Positions 28,801-36,956 are shown, counted from the stretch's first letter. The stretch: 64,000 nucleotides of DNA from Caballeronia sp. SBC1 (GCF_011493005.1 NZ_CP049160.1:1-64000), one strand, 5' to 3'. Notes: a model not told the origin generated them from the sequence alone. Numbers and translations are program-made.

Positions 28801-29130
28801 GCGTCCCCAGTTGCTGGCGCTCCGTCACTCACCCAGTCCGTCGACAACGCGGCCAGTCAGATGGGCCTACCGGCGAGCGCACGCGATCGTGCTGTTGCCG
28901 AGGCCGGTCTTATTGAACGTGGACAAAATCAGGATAGTGGCGCTCTGGATAAGCGCACGCATGACACTCAAGCGTATCAGCCTCAAGGCGACGTTACATT
29001 GCTCGACCCAGGCCCTTCCGAGCCGGTCGGCAAACGACTGCCGCCGACACCACAATCACCCGCGGGACATGCCACCCACGACACTTCGGAAATCTACGAT
29101 CGCCCACTTCACCCGCCGCACAAAAGCTGA
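25873..29130 (+). CDS. TraG-like conjugative transfer membrane protein, 1085 aa
   Basis: The ATG at 25873 follows AAGGAGAG. A signal peptide ends near AFAQS (residue 26). The N-terminal 500 residues have several membrane segments (GLLAGGLAGLIVALF, FIGTIVGMAMF, FIFVALTPIVIMVAFTMGIG, WMMG-region, ITLTLLTGSVYAF) in the pattern of IncF TraG N-terminal domains, which act in mating-pair stabilisation and entry exclusion. Residues about 560-930 are Ser/Gln/Ala-rich and probably periplasmic coiled regions, followed by a Gly-rich stretch (about 952-976). No other type IV secretion gene is in the window; it stands alone behind the partition operon. Confidence 0.75.
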   Translation: MCRKSTLITTLAGLFAMLVSGAAFAQSASSSFPVFWVAGDPQQIANAFQGVAAFFGNGNSSSSVMTGGLLAGGLAGLIVALFSTATRQQFMVGPWFIGTIVGMAMFTSHTTITVKPFFSDNGTTVTPQMIVVNNVPIGLAYPAGIASEMTKAVSDIYLQWFTTPGDGGVAVQGTAGLLSPLKMLLKLQEVYDCSQNNTTICNNLVAYMKYCPVQGLSSQAMQSSTGISDVLNNSPGGTASGTMQGTTIYYTVGTDSSGNPAINQAPVPCSQAGPQIYQAMATYIDSDSFTSDVLARSSTSEPDGPSTAAAADTMLNTLSQNIAVTALSAQSAMTANGAQRDATMMNLVFSPIFRSAQQASLDQSQAAFTFTTLMTNARNKAMIDTAGEASLFNSFMTNAMNGFSFIFVALTPIVIMVAFTMGIGGFKIYGSWFMMGVWSQGWLPVAAVISYYVQTSFWSRLLAFASSSIISPASIDTFYTQVSSTIYTGSSLMSATPIITLTLLTGSVYAFTNLAGRATGTGRDYMDTSHNDGNASDLTNAEAARSHIQAQGLPFANANAMGVSSAISAMSHGGSALRAAGFNTAGDKTAAATIEFGQGLSNTFRASQSAQLSAESAHQRVQSLTDQLQSLTAKRHSMGLDVTTGGDNAHATSVGHDNTISDDRKIATGKQEQTNHGNQATGSLGGSIPGTKIGGSVQMSSGQSTTTGQTGTETAGQANQNKVGTDDRYTQNNGVRVSSSDSLDNQISQTRSALSTAQQAEKEALQRNQQFAHDAQSAMQSGAKTSVNVADIATMAYQTSDPARVGEAVRQAVYSDALQTAQGMAGSGQIAGTAESIMSKAQSITDSALAGANFASASSVTSTLSRGVLSGDSGVHTAAQAGVAALASQAGRGDLGQSILEKSSLDRFVSQTESSSTNSALAAVAGGSTSLGGSSLNPASGPLGAPGPTPFAGGGFGGFGGGGGGGFGGGAFAGGGASPVAGAPSLTQSVDNAASQMGLPASARDRAVAEAGLIERGQNQDSGALDKRTHDTQAYQPQGDVTLLDPGPSEPVGKRLPPTPQSPAGHATHDTSEIYDRPLHPPHKS

Positions 29131-29143
29131 ATTTCACGCTCAC

Positions 29144-29182
29144 AAAAAAGAAAAGCCACCGAGGGTGGCATTTCTTTTTTGG
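29144..29182. terminator. Bidirectional intrinsic terminator
   Basis: GCCACC-GAG-GGTGGC stem flanked by an A-rich run on the left and TTTCTTTTTT on the right. It can stop the TraG-like transcript and minus-strand transcription from 29227. Confidence 0.85.
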
Positions 29183-29226
29183 GCCGGCGATAACAGCAGG
29201 GCAAGCGAACCTTGCTCTAGGACGGA

Positions 29227-29436
29227 CTACATCAAGCGCGCTTCGTCACTGGTGTTCAAATTGCCACTGCTCGAAATAAACCCCGGCGCGACGAATTCGC
29301 TGTGATGCACCGGAGACCCGTGGTATCCGGTTTCGTCGCAATCTGATGACAGGTCCACTGTCGAACCGGTCCGGTCGCGCGTCGCCAGCCGATAGACGGC
29401 GTACCCAATAACCAAAATAAGAAGTCCTGCACCCAT
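29227..29436 (-). CDS. Small single-pass membrane protein, 69 aa
   Basis: The ATG at 29434-29436 follows GCGGGGTGAAAAA. One N-terminal membrane helix (AGLLILVIGYAVYRL) is followed by a polar 50-residue tail with no motif, predicted to face the cytoplasm or periplasm. Own leader behind the terminator at 29601-29631 and the bidirectional terminator downstream, so it is a single-gene unit. Function unknown. Confidence 0.68.
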   Translation of the reverse strand: MGAGLLILVIGYAVYRLATRDRTGSTVDLSSDCDETGYHGSPVHHSEFVAPGFISSSGNLNTSDEARLM

Positions 29437-29600
29437 TTTTTCACCCCGCTTTAGCCGTTCGTCTCTTCATCACGATTCCATTCTAATCGCAAAACGGTCA
29501 GCCGCAAGGTCGGTACGGGTAAGTTCAGCGGATTACAACAAAACTGCGCTTCACCTTATCAGGTATGGCCTAGCGATAAGGACCGGCCTCGAGTTTGCGT

Positions 29601-29631
29601 AAAAAAAACCCGCATACCGAAGGTATGCGGG
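29601..29631 (-). terminator. Intrinsic terminator of the 29707-33192 operon
   Basis: CCCGCATACC-GAA-GGTATGCGGG perfect stem followed by eight T on the minus strand. Confidence 0.92.
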
Positions 29632-29706
29632 CTGGTTGGTTGCGTTGAGGCGCCGTTGCGCCTGATGATCTCGTCGGTGAAAGGCGCGGGCCTGTCACTG
29701 ACGTCG

Positions 29707-30552
29707 CTAAATGACTGCTTCGGGGCGGCGATACACGATACCTTCACGCGTCACAATTCCGAGTATCCGGTCGAACTCTTCTTCGGCACCTCGCGCGTTC
29801 GTAATCGCTGGACACTCGAGCTGTCCGGCCGACGACCGTACTTCGATAGACGCCCTGCTCCAGATCCGGATTACGGTTGCGCTGATCCCGCATAACCTTT
29901 TCAGGTCGGTCGATGGATCCGCCACAGCCAACACCGCGTTGGCCTGATAGTTCCCGTCGATCGACGACGGATCGATCCCGCTAAGGATACGGGCGATGTC
30001 GAACGTGAACCGCGTGATAAACGAACTCTCGGCAGACGACACAGCGATCAAATCATCAGCATGCCGCGCCAAAACGTCATCTACAAGCTTGTGAACAGCT
30101 TGCGGGTGACGCGTGGTGTCACAGTTGACGGGAACGCTAGCGGGCGCGTACGCGATCGTCTGAGCGCGGTTATACAGACTCACCGGAAGTGTCACCCCCT
30201 TACTCCGACTCTGAGCAACCTCCTGCCACGTCTGTCCGGACGAGTCGCGCCCCTGCGTGTTCCCGCCGGCCAATGGGAGAAAGCGGATGGCCGTCCCTGG
30301 CGCTTGCCCTGCCACAACCGGCTCACCCCGGCGTAGAAACGTCTGAAACGTGCCCCACGCGTTCGAAAGCGAGCCCAGCGCTTCCTGCTGCATCCACAAC
30401 AGCGGAATGTTGGTGCCCTCGTACGGCTTTCCATCCGTGACACGCAGCGGCAAACCACCGAGACCTTGCCATGGCCACTCGCGCTGAATCCGCTCGAGCA
30501 TCCACTCGCGTGCCCGATCGACCATTGCCTCTATGTTGTTGACTGCATTCAT
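29707..30552 (-). CDS. ArdC-like N-terminal domain protein, 281 aa
   Basis: The ATG at 30550-30552 lies behind AGGAGGTATCCC, the best ribosome site in the region. The N-terminus (WPWQGLGGLPLRVTDGKPYE followed by GTNIPLLWMQQEALG) matches the ArdC N-terminal (DUF1738-type) domain, an ssDNA-binding domain of plasmid anti-restriction proteins. The metalloprotease-type HExxH motif expected in full ArdC C-termini is not visible; residues 150-281 are unrecognised. It is the last gene of an operon with the AAA ATPase and the YqaJ-like protein. Confidence 0.62.
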   Translation of the reverse strand: MNAVNNIEAMVDRAREWMLERIQREWPWQGLGGLPLRVTDGKPYEGTNIPLLWMQQEALGSLSNAWGTFQTFLRRGEPVVAGQAPGTAIRFLPLAGGNTQGRDSSGQTWQEVAQSRSKGVTLPVSLYNRAQTIAYAPASVPVNCDTTRHPQAVHKLVDDVLARHADDLIAVSSAESSFITRFTFDIARILSGIDPSSIDGNYQANAVLAVADPSTDLKRLCGISATVIRIWSRASIEVRSSAGQLECPAITNARGAEEEFDRILGIVTREGIVYRRPEAVI

Positions 30553-30648
30553 GGGATACCTCCTGTGCTGGAACGTTGAGAACATTGCACAGGGATATGC
30601 AGCACGAAAAAATATCGTGGCAGTTGTCGTGGGTAGCCGCTCCAGGTG

Positions 30649-31692
30649 CTACGGACCCGCATTGCCAACGGTTGTTGTGCGCTGGAGCACCCCGTTCACG
30701 ACGCCCTCTATTGCAGCCCTGTCAGCCCGGCCGACGCGAAACAGGAAGGTCGATCGCAACGTCGAAAGCAAACTCTCCCGTTGGCCTTTTTCGACGGTGG
30801 AGAAACTCTGCAACAAGACCCCCCAGGCGACCACGATCCGCGTGGACAATACAGCTGACAACTGGCCGGACGCGTAGGATTTTCGAAGCGTCTCGGCCAG
30901 CTCCACCATAATTTTCACCACTGCCGGATGCAGCCTCGGTGCTTCCGAGATCAGAATGGTCTTTTCCTCCGCCTTCGAAAGATAAGTGACCTCGATGCCG
31001 CCGCTGAATCTATCAAGCAGAGCGACATTCATGCGTTGGGTGCCTCTGTAGCTGCTGGAGTCTTCACCGTCGAGTGCGTTCCCCGTGGCCGCAATCCGAA
31101 AATCCGGGTGCGCCGTCACGCGCTCCCCGGTTTCCGGAATGAGGAAAGAACCACCGTCGAGAATGGTATTCATACCTCCTACCTGCCCCGGATCGAGAAA
31201 GTTTATTTCGTCGAGCAAGAGTATCGAGCCTTCTTTCATTGCCCGGATAGCTGGCCCATCAACCCACCCGGTACTCCCATCCGGATTGATGCACACCCGA
31301 CCAATGATCTCCTGCAACTCGAGCGACTTCGAGCACGCGACCCTAATGACTCCCCAGCCAAGACGAGCAGCAAACTGCTCAATAAAACTGGTTTTGCCAG
31401 ATCCCGTCGGACCTGTAAGCATCAGGTTGTCAAATAGTCCGCTGATCCACGCCTGCCCTACCTTTATATGGTCCTTGCGAAACAGATAGTTCGGGTTCTT
31501 TGCCGGCGTGTCCGGTCCCGCTGCACGTATCGGGAACCGCGCGTGTTCGCGTACCTCGGCGCCGACCGTGAGGCCGAACAGTTCGTCTGCAAACCCATGC
31601 GACGATGCTCCTGATCCGGGCAGACGTGGCATCCGATCGAGCTCGTCACTCTGCAGTTTCGCTTCGCCAATTTCCGACATGGCATTCACCAT
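30649..31692 (-). CDS. MoxR/CobS-like AAA+ ATPase
   Basis: 347 residues. Walker A GPTGSGKT is at 94-101 and Walker B LLLDE near 158-162. Sensor-1 region is RIAATGNAL, followed by RMNVALLDRFSGGIEVTYL, the layout of MoxR, NorQ and cobaltochelatase CobS ATPases. Such ATPases work with a VWA-domain partner; a CobT-like VWA protein lies at 43114-44862. The start overlaps the YqaJ-like stop by seven bases (ATGGTGA), so the genes are coupled. No cobalamin genes are present, so metal insertion is unlikely; a chaperone-like or remodelling role is inferred. Confidence 0.8.
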   Translation of the reverse strand: MVNAMSEIGEAKLQSDELDRMPRLPGSGASSHGFADELFGLTVGAEVREHARFPIRAAGPDTPAKNPNYLFRKDHIKVGQAWISGLFDNLMLTGPTGSGKTSFIEQFAARLGWGVIRVACSKSLELQEIIGRVCINPDGSTGWVDGPAIRAMKEGSILLLDEINFLDPGQVGGMNTILDGGSFLIPETGERVTAHPDFRIAATGNALDGEDSSSYRGTQRMNVALLDRFSGGIEVTYLSKAEEKTILISEAPRLHPAVVKIMVELAETLRKSYASGQLSAVLSTRIVVAWGVLLQSFSTVEKGQRESLLSTLRSTFLFRVGRADRAAIEGVVNGVLQRTTTVGNAGP

Positions 31693-32636
31693 CCAAGCTG
31701 GATCGGCGTATCCGGAACGACATCCTGACCGGTCACACCCTCCCGTAGATCCGCAAGCGGCACGTCAAGCGCGTCGAGCTGCTCAAGGACAGCAGGCGCG
31801 TCGCTCGCGCGCTTTACCACGAGCGATTGCAGATCCGAAGGACCCGAGGCATTGCTTTTGTTTGTTCGATATACGGTGACCCCACCTGCCGTGATCGGGT
31901 CGACACCGGCCGGGTAAAGCACAGCGAGGCGCGCCCGGGCCACCTCTAGCTGCTGACTCGCACGCTCAACCTGCCGATGGGCAAGCAACCACTGATGTGC
32001 CGCTTGCTCAAAGCGGCTACCGGCTGGTGGGACATTGTCCACAACCGCTTCGCGAAACCGGCGGGCACTCTCCAGTAGATCAAACTGCGTGTCCTCATCT
32101 GGAATCATTTCGACCATAACGCCAGGTTGGATGCCGGACGCTTCGAAGCGACACGCGAATAAAAGTCCTTTGCGCACCTGCGACCCAGCGCATAGCAGCT
32201 GCCATTGCATCCGGGTGAGGAGTCGCATCGGTACCTGGCCATTGCGAACCGAGTCATGCTCGCCGGAGCTCAGCGTAACCAGCATGCATATCTCGTTCAT
32301 CCGCTCGGACAGTCCGTCCAGCGTAGCTCCAATCCATGTGTGCTCGGACGACTCGATGCAGGCCGGCTTGATAGGCAGGCCGTGGGTCGAGGTGAAGAGC
32401 TCACGCAGCCACATCCGACGCTCCGCGCTCGAGCGGGCCGCCGTGTTGTCCTGCGGCTCGCGTGGCGCCACGCGCCCGGTTTGCTCCTGCCAAAGGCGGT
32501 GAACGCTCGCTCCACGCGAGTGGCCGGCAATGATCGCCGCGGCCGTCTCTGTGATTCGGGGTCCGTTTGGAAGGTCCCGTCCGGACCGCCAGTCGTGCCA
32601 CTCCGGCGTATAGGGTTCGATCTGTAGGAGCTTCAT
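31686..32636 (-). CDS. YqaJ/lambda-exonuclease-like protein with altered active site
   Basis: 316 residues from the ATG at 32634-32636 behind GGGAAG. The N-terminus (TPEWHDWRSGRDLPNGPRIT, then ASVHRLWQEQTGR) and the MQWQLLCAG helix near 160 are typical of YqaJ-type recombinases, alkaline exonucleases of phages and plasmids. Asp107 (ATLDGL) and Glu115 fit the metal ligands, but the expected Glu-x-Lys reads Glu-Ile-Cys117, so the catalytic Lys is missing. It may be inactive, or use another Lys. Coupled to the AAA ATPase downstream. Confidence 0.68.
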   Translation of the reverse strand: MKLLQIEPYTPEWHDWRSGRDLPNGPRITETAAAIIAGHSRGASVHRLWQEQTGRVAPREPQDNTAARSSAERRMWLRELFTSTHGLPIKPACIESSEHTWIGATLDGLSERMNEICMLVTLSSGEHDSVRNGQVPMRLLTRMQWQLLCAGSQVRKGLLFACRFEASGIQPGVMVEMIPDEDTQFDLLESARRFREAVVDNVPPAGSRFEQAAHQWLLAHRQVERASQQLEVARARLAVLYPAGVDPITAGGVTVYRTNKSNASGPSDLQSLVVKRASDAPAVLEQLDALDVPLADLREGVTGQDVVPDTPIQLGW

Positions 32637-32694
32637 GCTCTTCCCGGGTATGCGATCAGCCTGACACTCGCGCGCAATGGCGTCTGTCCGCGTT

Positions 32695-33192
32695 TCAAGA
32701 TTCTTCTCTATATCGACGAAGAATGCGGTGACCGAAAACGTCAACGACCACAGCGCCCTCTCGCTTGATCTGAAGTCGTTCGACAGTTGCGTCCAGACCG
32801 TCGCCGTATTCGCACTTCAGTACGGTTGGAATGGCCATATACTGATCCGCGTTTGGTCCCATGCGTAACCTGACATGATGGCGCGGATAGAAACCGATGT
32901 CGGCGTGTGCACTCTCAGCCTCCTGCTTGGCTCCGCGCGTGTCGATAAGTGCGTGGAACGCCTTGGCCTGGCGTATGAGATCTGCCAGATCCGGTGGCAC
33001 CAGTGCCACATAGGCGCGAGGAAGCGCGGCGAGATGCGTGCTGATGTGCGCGTTAAACATCGCCTCGATGTCCTCGTCGTCCAGAGCGTCATCCTCCGCA
33101 ATCGGTTGCTCGGTCAGGCCTACGCGAAGCAAGGCTGTCAGACGGGCCCAGAAGCGTCCGAGCGGTTGAGAGAAAAAATTGGTTTCAGTCAT
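32695..33192 (-). CDS. Orphan protein, 165 aa, first gene of the YqaJ-AAA operon
   Basis: Not recognised. The start is placed at 33190-33192 (MTETNFFSQPLGRFWARL), where protein-like sequence begins; an ATG at 33261 is an alternative with an uncertain ribosome site. The product has a helical N-terminal half (DDEDIEAMFNAHISTHLAAL) and a basic C-terminus (RLQIKREGAVVVDVFGHRIL). It lies 58 bp before the YqaJ-like gene, with no terminator between. Confidence 0.65.
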   Translation of the reverse strand: MTETNFFSQPLGRFWARLTALLRVGLTEQPIAEDDALDDEDIEAMFNAHISTHLAALPRAYVALVPPDLADLIRQAKAFHALIDTRGAKQEAESAHADIGFYPRHHVRLRMGPNADQYMAIPTVLKCEYGDGLDATVERLQIKREGAVVVDVFGHRILRRYREES

Positions 33193-33440
33193 CCAATTTG
33201 CGCGGGGCGCCCCTGCCTCAATGCCGGGTGGGGATAGCGCACCGTGCACTACACGGCCCATGCCTCGCGACTCCTCGCCGCTGCTATCCTTAGGTTGAAT
33301 CGAGTCGCTACATGTGGTCGTCACGGTGAACGACCCTGCGATGCCGACGGCTATCGATCGTGGGCCGCGCCATAGAGGGTAAGGCAAGGTAGGTCAATTA
33401 AATAATCGGTCGGGGCAGGTTCTTCCCGCTTCCGCAAATA

Positions 33441-33464
33441 AAAAAGCCACTCCGAAGAGTGGCT
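33441..33464 (-). terminator. Intrinsic terminator of the 118-aa gene
   Basis: GCCACTC-CGAA-GAGTGGC perfect stem followed by six T on the minus strand. Confidence 0.9.
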
Positions 33465-33487
33465 TATGGGTTAGGAGACGCTGGCGT

Positions 33488-33844
33488 TCAGCCAGGCTGC
33501 AGATATAGTTTTCCGTCGTCGCCAACGTACAGCTCGCATTCGCCGAATACATTGGCGGCATCCGTCAATCGCTTGCCTAGATCGCCCAGCCCACGATCCC
33601 AGAAGCCTGCACCGTGGCGGTTGCGCGTGAGCCAAAAGTCAATCCCTGCAGCTTCAGCGCCGACGACTGTCAGGTCGACTCCATGTGCATTGAAAAAATC
33701 GCGACAATCATCAGCCATCTTTTGCCTGGCCACAGGTGCGAGATCGTCCTTGGAATATCGACTCTCCATAGCTGCGCCATCTTCGAGAACAGTACTCCAT
33801 AAGGCCGCGCGGATGTACGCATTTAACATCACCTCCAGATCCAT
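33488..33844 (-). CDS. Conserved phage/plasmid orphan, 118 aa
   Basis: The ATG at 33842-33844 follows ACTGGAGATGAATC, the ribosome site shared by array genes. The C-terminal half (GIDFWLTRNRHGAGFWDRGL, then GECELYVGDDGKLYLQPG) is a block often seen in short phage and plasmid proteins of unknown role. Soluble alpha/beta. Single-gene unit with its own terminator. Confidence 0.75.
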   Translation of the reverse strand: MDLEVMLNAYIRAALWSTVLEDGAAMESRYSKDDLAPVARQKMADDCRDFFNAHGVDLTVVGAEAAGIDFWLTRNRHGAGFWDRGLGDLGKRLTDAANVFGECELYVGDDGKLYLQPG

Positions 33845-33933
33845 GATTCATCTCCAGTAAGACGCTGTTCGCGTTGGGAAGGGCAAAGCGTCTGGAGATG
33901 ACGATCCAAAATTAACTGGCGCCGGCGCAGGGC

Positions 33934-33961
33934 AAAAAAAAACCGCCCGGATCAGGGGCGG
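33934..33961 (-). terminator. Intrinsic terminator of the 91-aa gene
   Basis: CCGCCC-GGATCAG-GGGCGG stem followed by nine T on the minus strand, 17 bp past the stop at 33978. Confidence 0.88.
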
Positions 33962-33977
33962 CAAGCAGCAGAGCAAC

Positions 33978-34253
33978 TCAATGAACGGTGACGCGCTCCC
34001 CCGCATCAGGAAAGTCGTTCAGGTGGTGCTCTTCGATGTGCTGCAGGACGGTGTCGGGATGGAACACCGCAGTAAATGTCCCGCAGCCGTCGAGAAGAAG
34101 GTGCAGGCTCTCTCGCTGGCCATCACCAAACCTGAAGAGGCTGATGTCGCTGGCAACGAGTTGTGGGGGATCAAGCTGGGAAACGGGTTGGTCGGGCAGT
34201 AGCAGCTGGGCTACCTTGAGTATGTCGATGTCGAGCCGGGTGTGTGCGGCCAT
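33978..34253 (-). CDS. Orphan protein, 91 aa
   Basis: Not recognised. Start at 34253 (MAAHTRLDIDILKVAQLLLP). Two beta-rich halves (ISLFRFGDGQRESLHLLLDG, TFTAVFHPDTVLQHIEEHHL) suggest a small compact fold. The upstream sequence CCTGGAGGACCCTTCCC offers a ribosome site at slightly long spacing. Single-gene unit. Confidence 0.65.
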   Translation of the reverse strand: MAAHTRLDIDILKVAQLLLPDQPVSQLDPPQLVASDISLFRFGDGQRESLHLLLDGCGTFTAVFHPDTVLQHIEEHHLNDFPDAGERVTVH

Positions 34254-34339
34254 GGGAAGGGTCCTCCAGGGGGATTCGGGGATTGGAGCGTTGTGCCAGG
34301 AGATTTCCCGCCAAAAAATATTCTTTTCCGACGAACAAG

Positions 34340-34378
34340 AAAAAACCCCATGAAGTCTGGATGACTGTCAACGGGGTC
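34340..34378 (-). terminator. Intrinsic terminator of the 34390-34850 pair
   Basis: ACCCCGTTGACAG and CTG...ATGGGGT form a stem followed by six T on the minus strand. Confidence 0.75.
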
Positions 34379-34389
34379 GTGGTCCAACG

Positions 34390-34572
34390 TCAGGGCAACG
34401 CGCACATGAAGTGCCGACGCCGGATTGACGCAATTTCGCTCGGGCCTATCCGGGACACCGCTCCCAGGCTCACTTGCCAGGGATGTTTTCGTTCTCGTGC
34501 CTGCATTCTCGAGAACTGGCACAGGTGGAGAACAGTCCGAACCGTGCGCGCATCGATCGTTCGCGTATGCAT
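34390..34572 (-). CDS. 60-aa basic orphan protein
   Basis: The ATG at 34570-34572 follows AAGGAGGGTTCGTG, a strong ribosome site, and overlaps the stop of the membrane protein gene (TGATG). The product is Arg/His-rich (MHTRTIDARTVRTVLHLCQF, then ASIRRRHFMCALP) and could be a small nucleic-acid binding protein. The terminator lies 12 bp past its stop, so it is the second gene of a two-gene unit. Confidence 0.55.
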   Translation of the reverse strand: MHTRTIDARTVRTVLHLCQFSRMQARERKHPWQVSLGAVSRIGPSEIASIRRRHFMCALP

Positions 34573-34850
34573 CACGAACCCTCCTTTTCCTTGCGCTCGG
34601 CGCGCGTGGCATCCAACACCCCGGCGCACAGCATCACGATGATGGCAAACCAGCCTGCCCATCGCACCGGGACGGGCAAAGCCGCCTCAAGACCGCGCAG
34701 TTCCCACGCGATCACGCCGAATACGATTGCAAGAAGCACAGTGCGAATTGAAACGCCAGCGCTCGCAATCATCGTGGCCGGATATCCGACCATGAAAAGA
34801 CCTGCGACCCAGAGCAACATGAACAACGGCGGGGTGTATGCAACCGACAT
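34572..34850 (-). CDS. Small multi-pass membrane protein, 92 aa
   Basis: The ATG at 34848-34850 (MSVAYTPPLFMLLWVAGLF) follows CCAGGAGAATTCC. Three hydrophobic segments are visible (FMLLWVAGLFMVGYPATMI, VLLAIVFGVIAWEL, WAGWFAIIVMLCAGVL), with a charged C-terminus (RAERKEKEGS). It is likely an inner membrane protein. Coupled to the 60-aa gene. No known family. Confidence 0.7.
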   Translation of the reverse strand: MSVAYTPPLFMLLWVAGLFMVGYPATMIASAGVSIRTVLLAIVFGVIAWELRGLEAALPVPVRWAGWFAIIVMLCAGVLDATRAERKEKEGS

Positions 34851-35004
34851 GGAATTCTCCTGGTAAAGCCCGTGCCAGCGGGCGGATGTCATGGCAGTCG
34901 GCATGCCCCGGCAAAAAGAATCCGGCGGATTTTTTTTGGCAGGTCATCTCGATCACCAGGATTTCCCTGCCCTACTGGTGGGCATTACATTGAAGGAGTT
35001 CAAC

Positions 35005-35691
35005 ATGAAGCTGGTGACCTACAACCCCGTCGCAGGTATGCTCGTTCCGATCAATAACGAAGTGGTCGATCGTGCACTGAAGGCTGCGCAGCAACAGGTC
35101 GGCGAAGCGGCCTGGAAAGGCGGCTACTCCGACACACGCGCGGACGGCCCCACGGCCGTCGCCCGCCTCGCGCTCGAGGGCATCTGCAAGCCCGAGGGCA
35201 TCACGGGTCGCATTTCCGCAGTGAAGCTCGCGGCCACCCGCGACAGCCGCGGCAATGAGTATCAGAAGGTCCGCGTGCGCTTTGAAGGCGTTTGCGAGGG
35301 CGATGATGGCGTCATGCTTTCACTCGACGTCCAGTCGGAACTCGCGCAGCGGCTTGCACACAAGCTCCTGAACGTGCAGCCCGGTGAAGTGGTGACGTTT
35401 TTGCCGTTCTCGCAACTGGTGAAGCGGGGCGACCGGTTCTACGCGAACCAGGCCCTCAGCCTGCGTAACGCACAGGGCAAAGAGGTCAAGGCGCCGGACT
35501 CACTGTGGGCAGAAGCGCAAGCTTTAGCTGATGCCGCGGCCAAGGTTCTTGCCGCCGCCGGGATTAGCGATCGAGCCTCACTGAACAAGGTCAAGGCGAA
35601 CAAGAAGGTTGAGTATCACCACAACCTGTATCGCGACCTGATCGGTCCGAAGTTCGAAAACGCACGTTCCGCGCAGCCGCTTGCGGCCTAA
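35005..35691 (+). CDS. Orphan protein, 228 aa, possibly nucleic-acid related
   Basis: The ATG at 35005 follows TTGAAGGAGTTCAAC. The middle (ITGRISAVKLAATRDSRGNE, then YQKVRVRFEGVCEGDDGVML) is strongly beta and could be an OB-like domain. A helical C-terminal half ends in a basic region (NKVKANKKVEYHHNLYRDLI). A single-strand DNA-binding or recombination partner role is conceivable because a YqaJ-like gene and an SSB-like gene lie nearby, but this is inference. A plus-strand terminator follows 25 bp after the stop. Confidence 0.68.
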   Translation: MKLVTYNPVAGMLVPINNEVVDRALKAAQQQVGEAAWKGGYSDTRADGPTAVARLALEGICKPEGITGRISAVKLAATRDSRGNEYQKVRVRFEGVCEGDDGVMLSLDVQSELAQRLAHKLLNVQPGEVVTFLPFSQLVKRGDRFYANQALSLRNAQGKEVKAPDSLWAEAQALADAAAKVLAAAGISDRASLNKVKANKKVEYHHNLYRDLIGPKFENARSAQPLAA

Positions 35692-35715
35692 GCGAAGCTA
35701 CATACCAACCCACGA

Positions 35716-35743
35716 GCCGCATCCATTGGATGCGGCTTTTTTT
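35716..35743 (+). terminator. Intrinsic terminator of the 228-aa gene
   Basis: GCCGCATCC-ATT-GGATGCGGC perfect stem followed by seven T. Confidence 0.93.
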
Positions 35744-35886
35744 GGGGAAACGGCAGGTAACCGCCTGATCAGGGCTTCCCTTTTCGAGGTTTATGGTGAA
35801 TCAGCAGAAACAGACCCGCCAACCTCCGAACCGCTTTTCAGCCGGCAAGTGGCGCGGTAATCTGTCTGGACCTGCCACCTTTTCCC

Positions 35887-36642
35887 ATGCGACCCATGTC
35901 TACCGCACCGTCTGTACGCGTCGCCCAACGCTTCCACTACCCAGACGACGAGCACGCGCTCAAGCGCCTTGGTTCGCGGACCACGATGACCGCAATCCAG
36001 CTGCTAGACCTTTTGCACGCGGGGCGAGCGATATGGCTGACCAACGCCGAACGCAACCTGAAACGTCGGGGGCACGTTCTTGTGTATTCGGAGAGCGATT
36101 GCGCGTGGTTTGTGGTCGTCGTCGCGATCGACGATCCCGCTGGCGGCGCCGCGATCGTTACGGTACTCGAGCAGGCGCAGTTCGAGAACGATTTCCGCAA
36201 ACCGATCGACAAGTCGTATCTTTTCCGGGCAATGGCATCAGTTGTAAAGCCCGACGTGGCGAACGACTGGCGCAAGGCCAATATGCCCCCAAACCGTAAG
36301 GACCGCAGGGCCGCACGGCTGCGGGCAGGCACGGTTGATAGCGGGGCACTTCTGGATCATGACGTGGTGATTTTCAAGGTCGATTACCGCGCCACTGGAA
36401 CGGATGTCGTGATGCGCACGGAGTTTAATGTTACTCGCGGCTACCCTGCGGTCGCAGCTTTTGATGACCTGAAAGAGTGCCTTGGCAATGACGCGTTCCT
36501 GCAATGGTTTGGAGCCTCGCTTGTCCGAGCGGGCGTCCCTATTGACCGCGTGCTGGCGATCAAGGCAGCGCGGGGGCAAGAACCGCTTGTGACATTGGCA
36601 ACGGAGGACTCCTTCGCGACCGCACCTGTCCAGGCAGCGTGA
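35887..36642 (+). CDS. Orphan protein, 251 aa
   Basis: Not recognised. Start at 35887 or the ATG at 35896; neither has a strong ribosome site. The N-terminal half (LLDLLHAGRAIWLTNAERNL, then HVLVYSESDCAWFVVVVAID) looks alpha/beta. The C-terminal half contains a basic loop (NMPPNRKDRRAARLRAGT). Soluble. It stands alone between a terminator and the XRE-type gene on the other strand. Confidence 0.7.
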   Translation: MRPMSTAPSVRVAQRFHYPDDEHALKRLGSRTTMTAIQLLDLLHAGRAIWLTNAERNLKRRGHVLVYSESDCAWFVVVVAIDDPAGGAAIVTVLEQAQFENDFRKPIDKSYLFRAMASVVKPDVANDWRKANMPPNRKDRRAARLRAGTVDSGALLDHDVVIFKVDYRATGTDVVMRTEFNVTRGYPAVAAFDDLKECLGNDAFLQWFGASLVRAGVPIDRVLAIKAARGQEPLVTLATEDSFATAPVQAA

Positions 36643-36734
36643 TCACAAGTTCCGCTTTGTCAGAGCATTATCTGTTGAAGCGTTCGGTATGGAATATTTA
36701 GTCATCCACCCAATGCGCGTCGCCCCGCGACTTC

Positions 36735-36956
36735 TTACCGGCTGGCAGCGTCGGCCAATACAACGTCGGCGAGTTTCTGCAGGTCAAGCTTCAGCGCTTT
36801 TGCGAGCCTGGCGGCTGTTGCAAGACGGATGTCCCGATAGCGGCCGGACTCGATACCACTGAGATGACCTTTGGAGATGCCGACTTCAAGCGCAACCTCC
36901 TGGAGAGTCAATCTCAGCTCTTCACGCCTTGCCCGAAGCATTCCAGCGAGGTTCAT
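36735..36956 (-). CDS. XRE-family DNA-binding regulator, 73 aa
   Basis: A single helix-turn-helix fills the protein: LRLTLQEVALEVGISKGHLS (about residues 14-33) followed by GIESGRYRDIRLATAARLAK. This is the Cro/C1 fold used by small repressors. It lies directly downstream of the truncated tyrosine recombinase on the same strand and may have controlled it or the operon behind it. No partner toxin is visible. Confidence 0.85.
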   Translation of the reverse strand: MNLAGMLRARREELRLTLQEVALEVGISKGHLSGIESGRYRDIRLATAARLAKALKLDLQKLADVVLADAASR

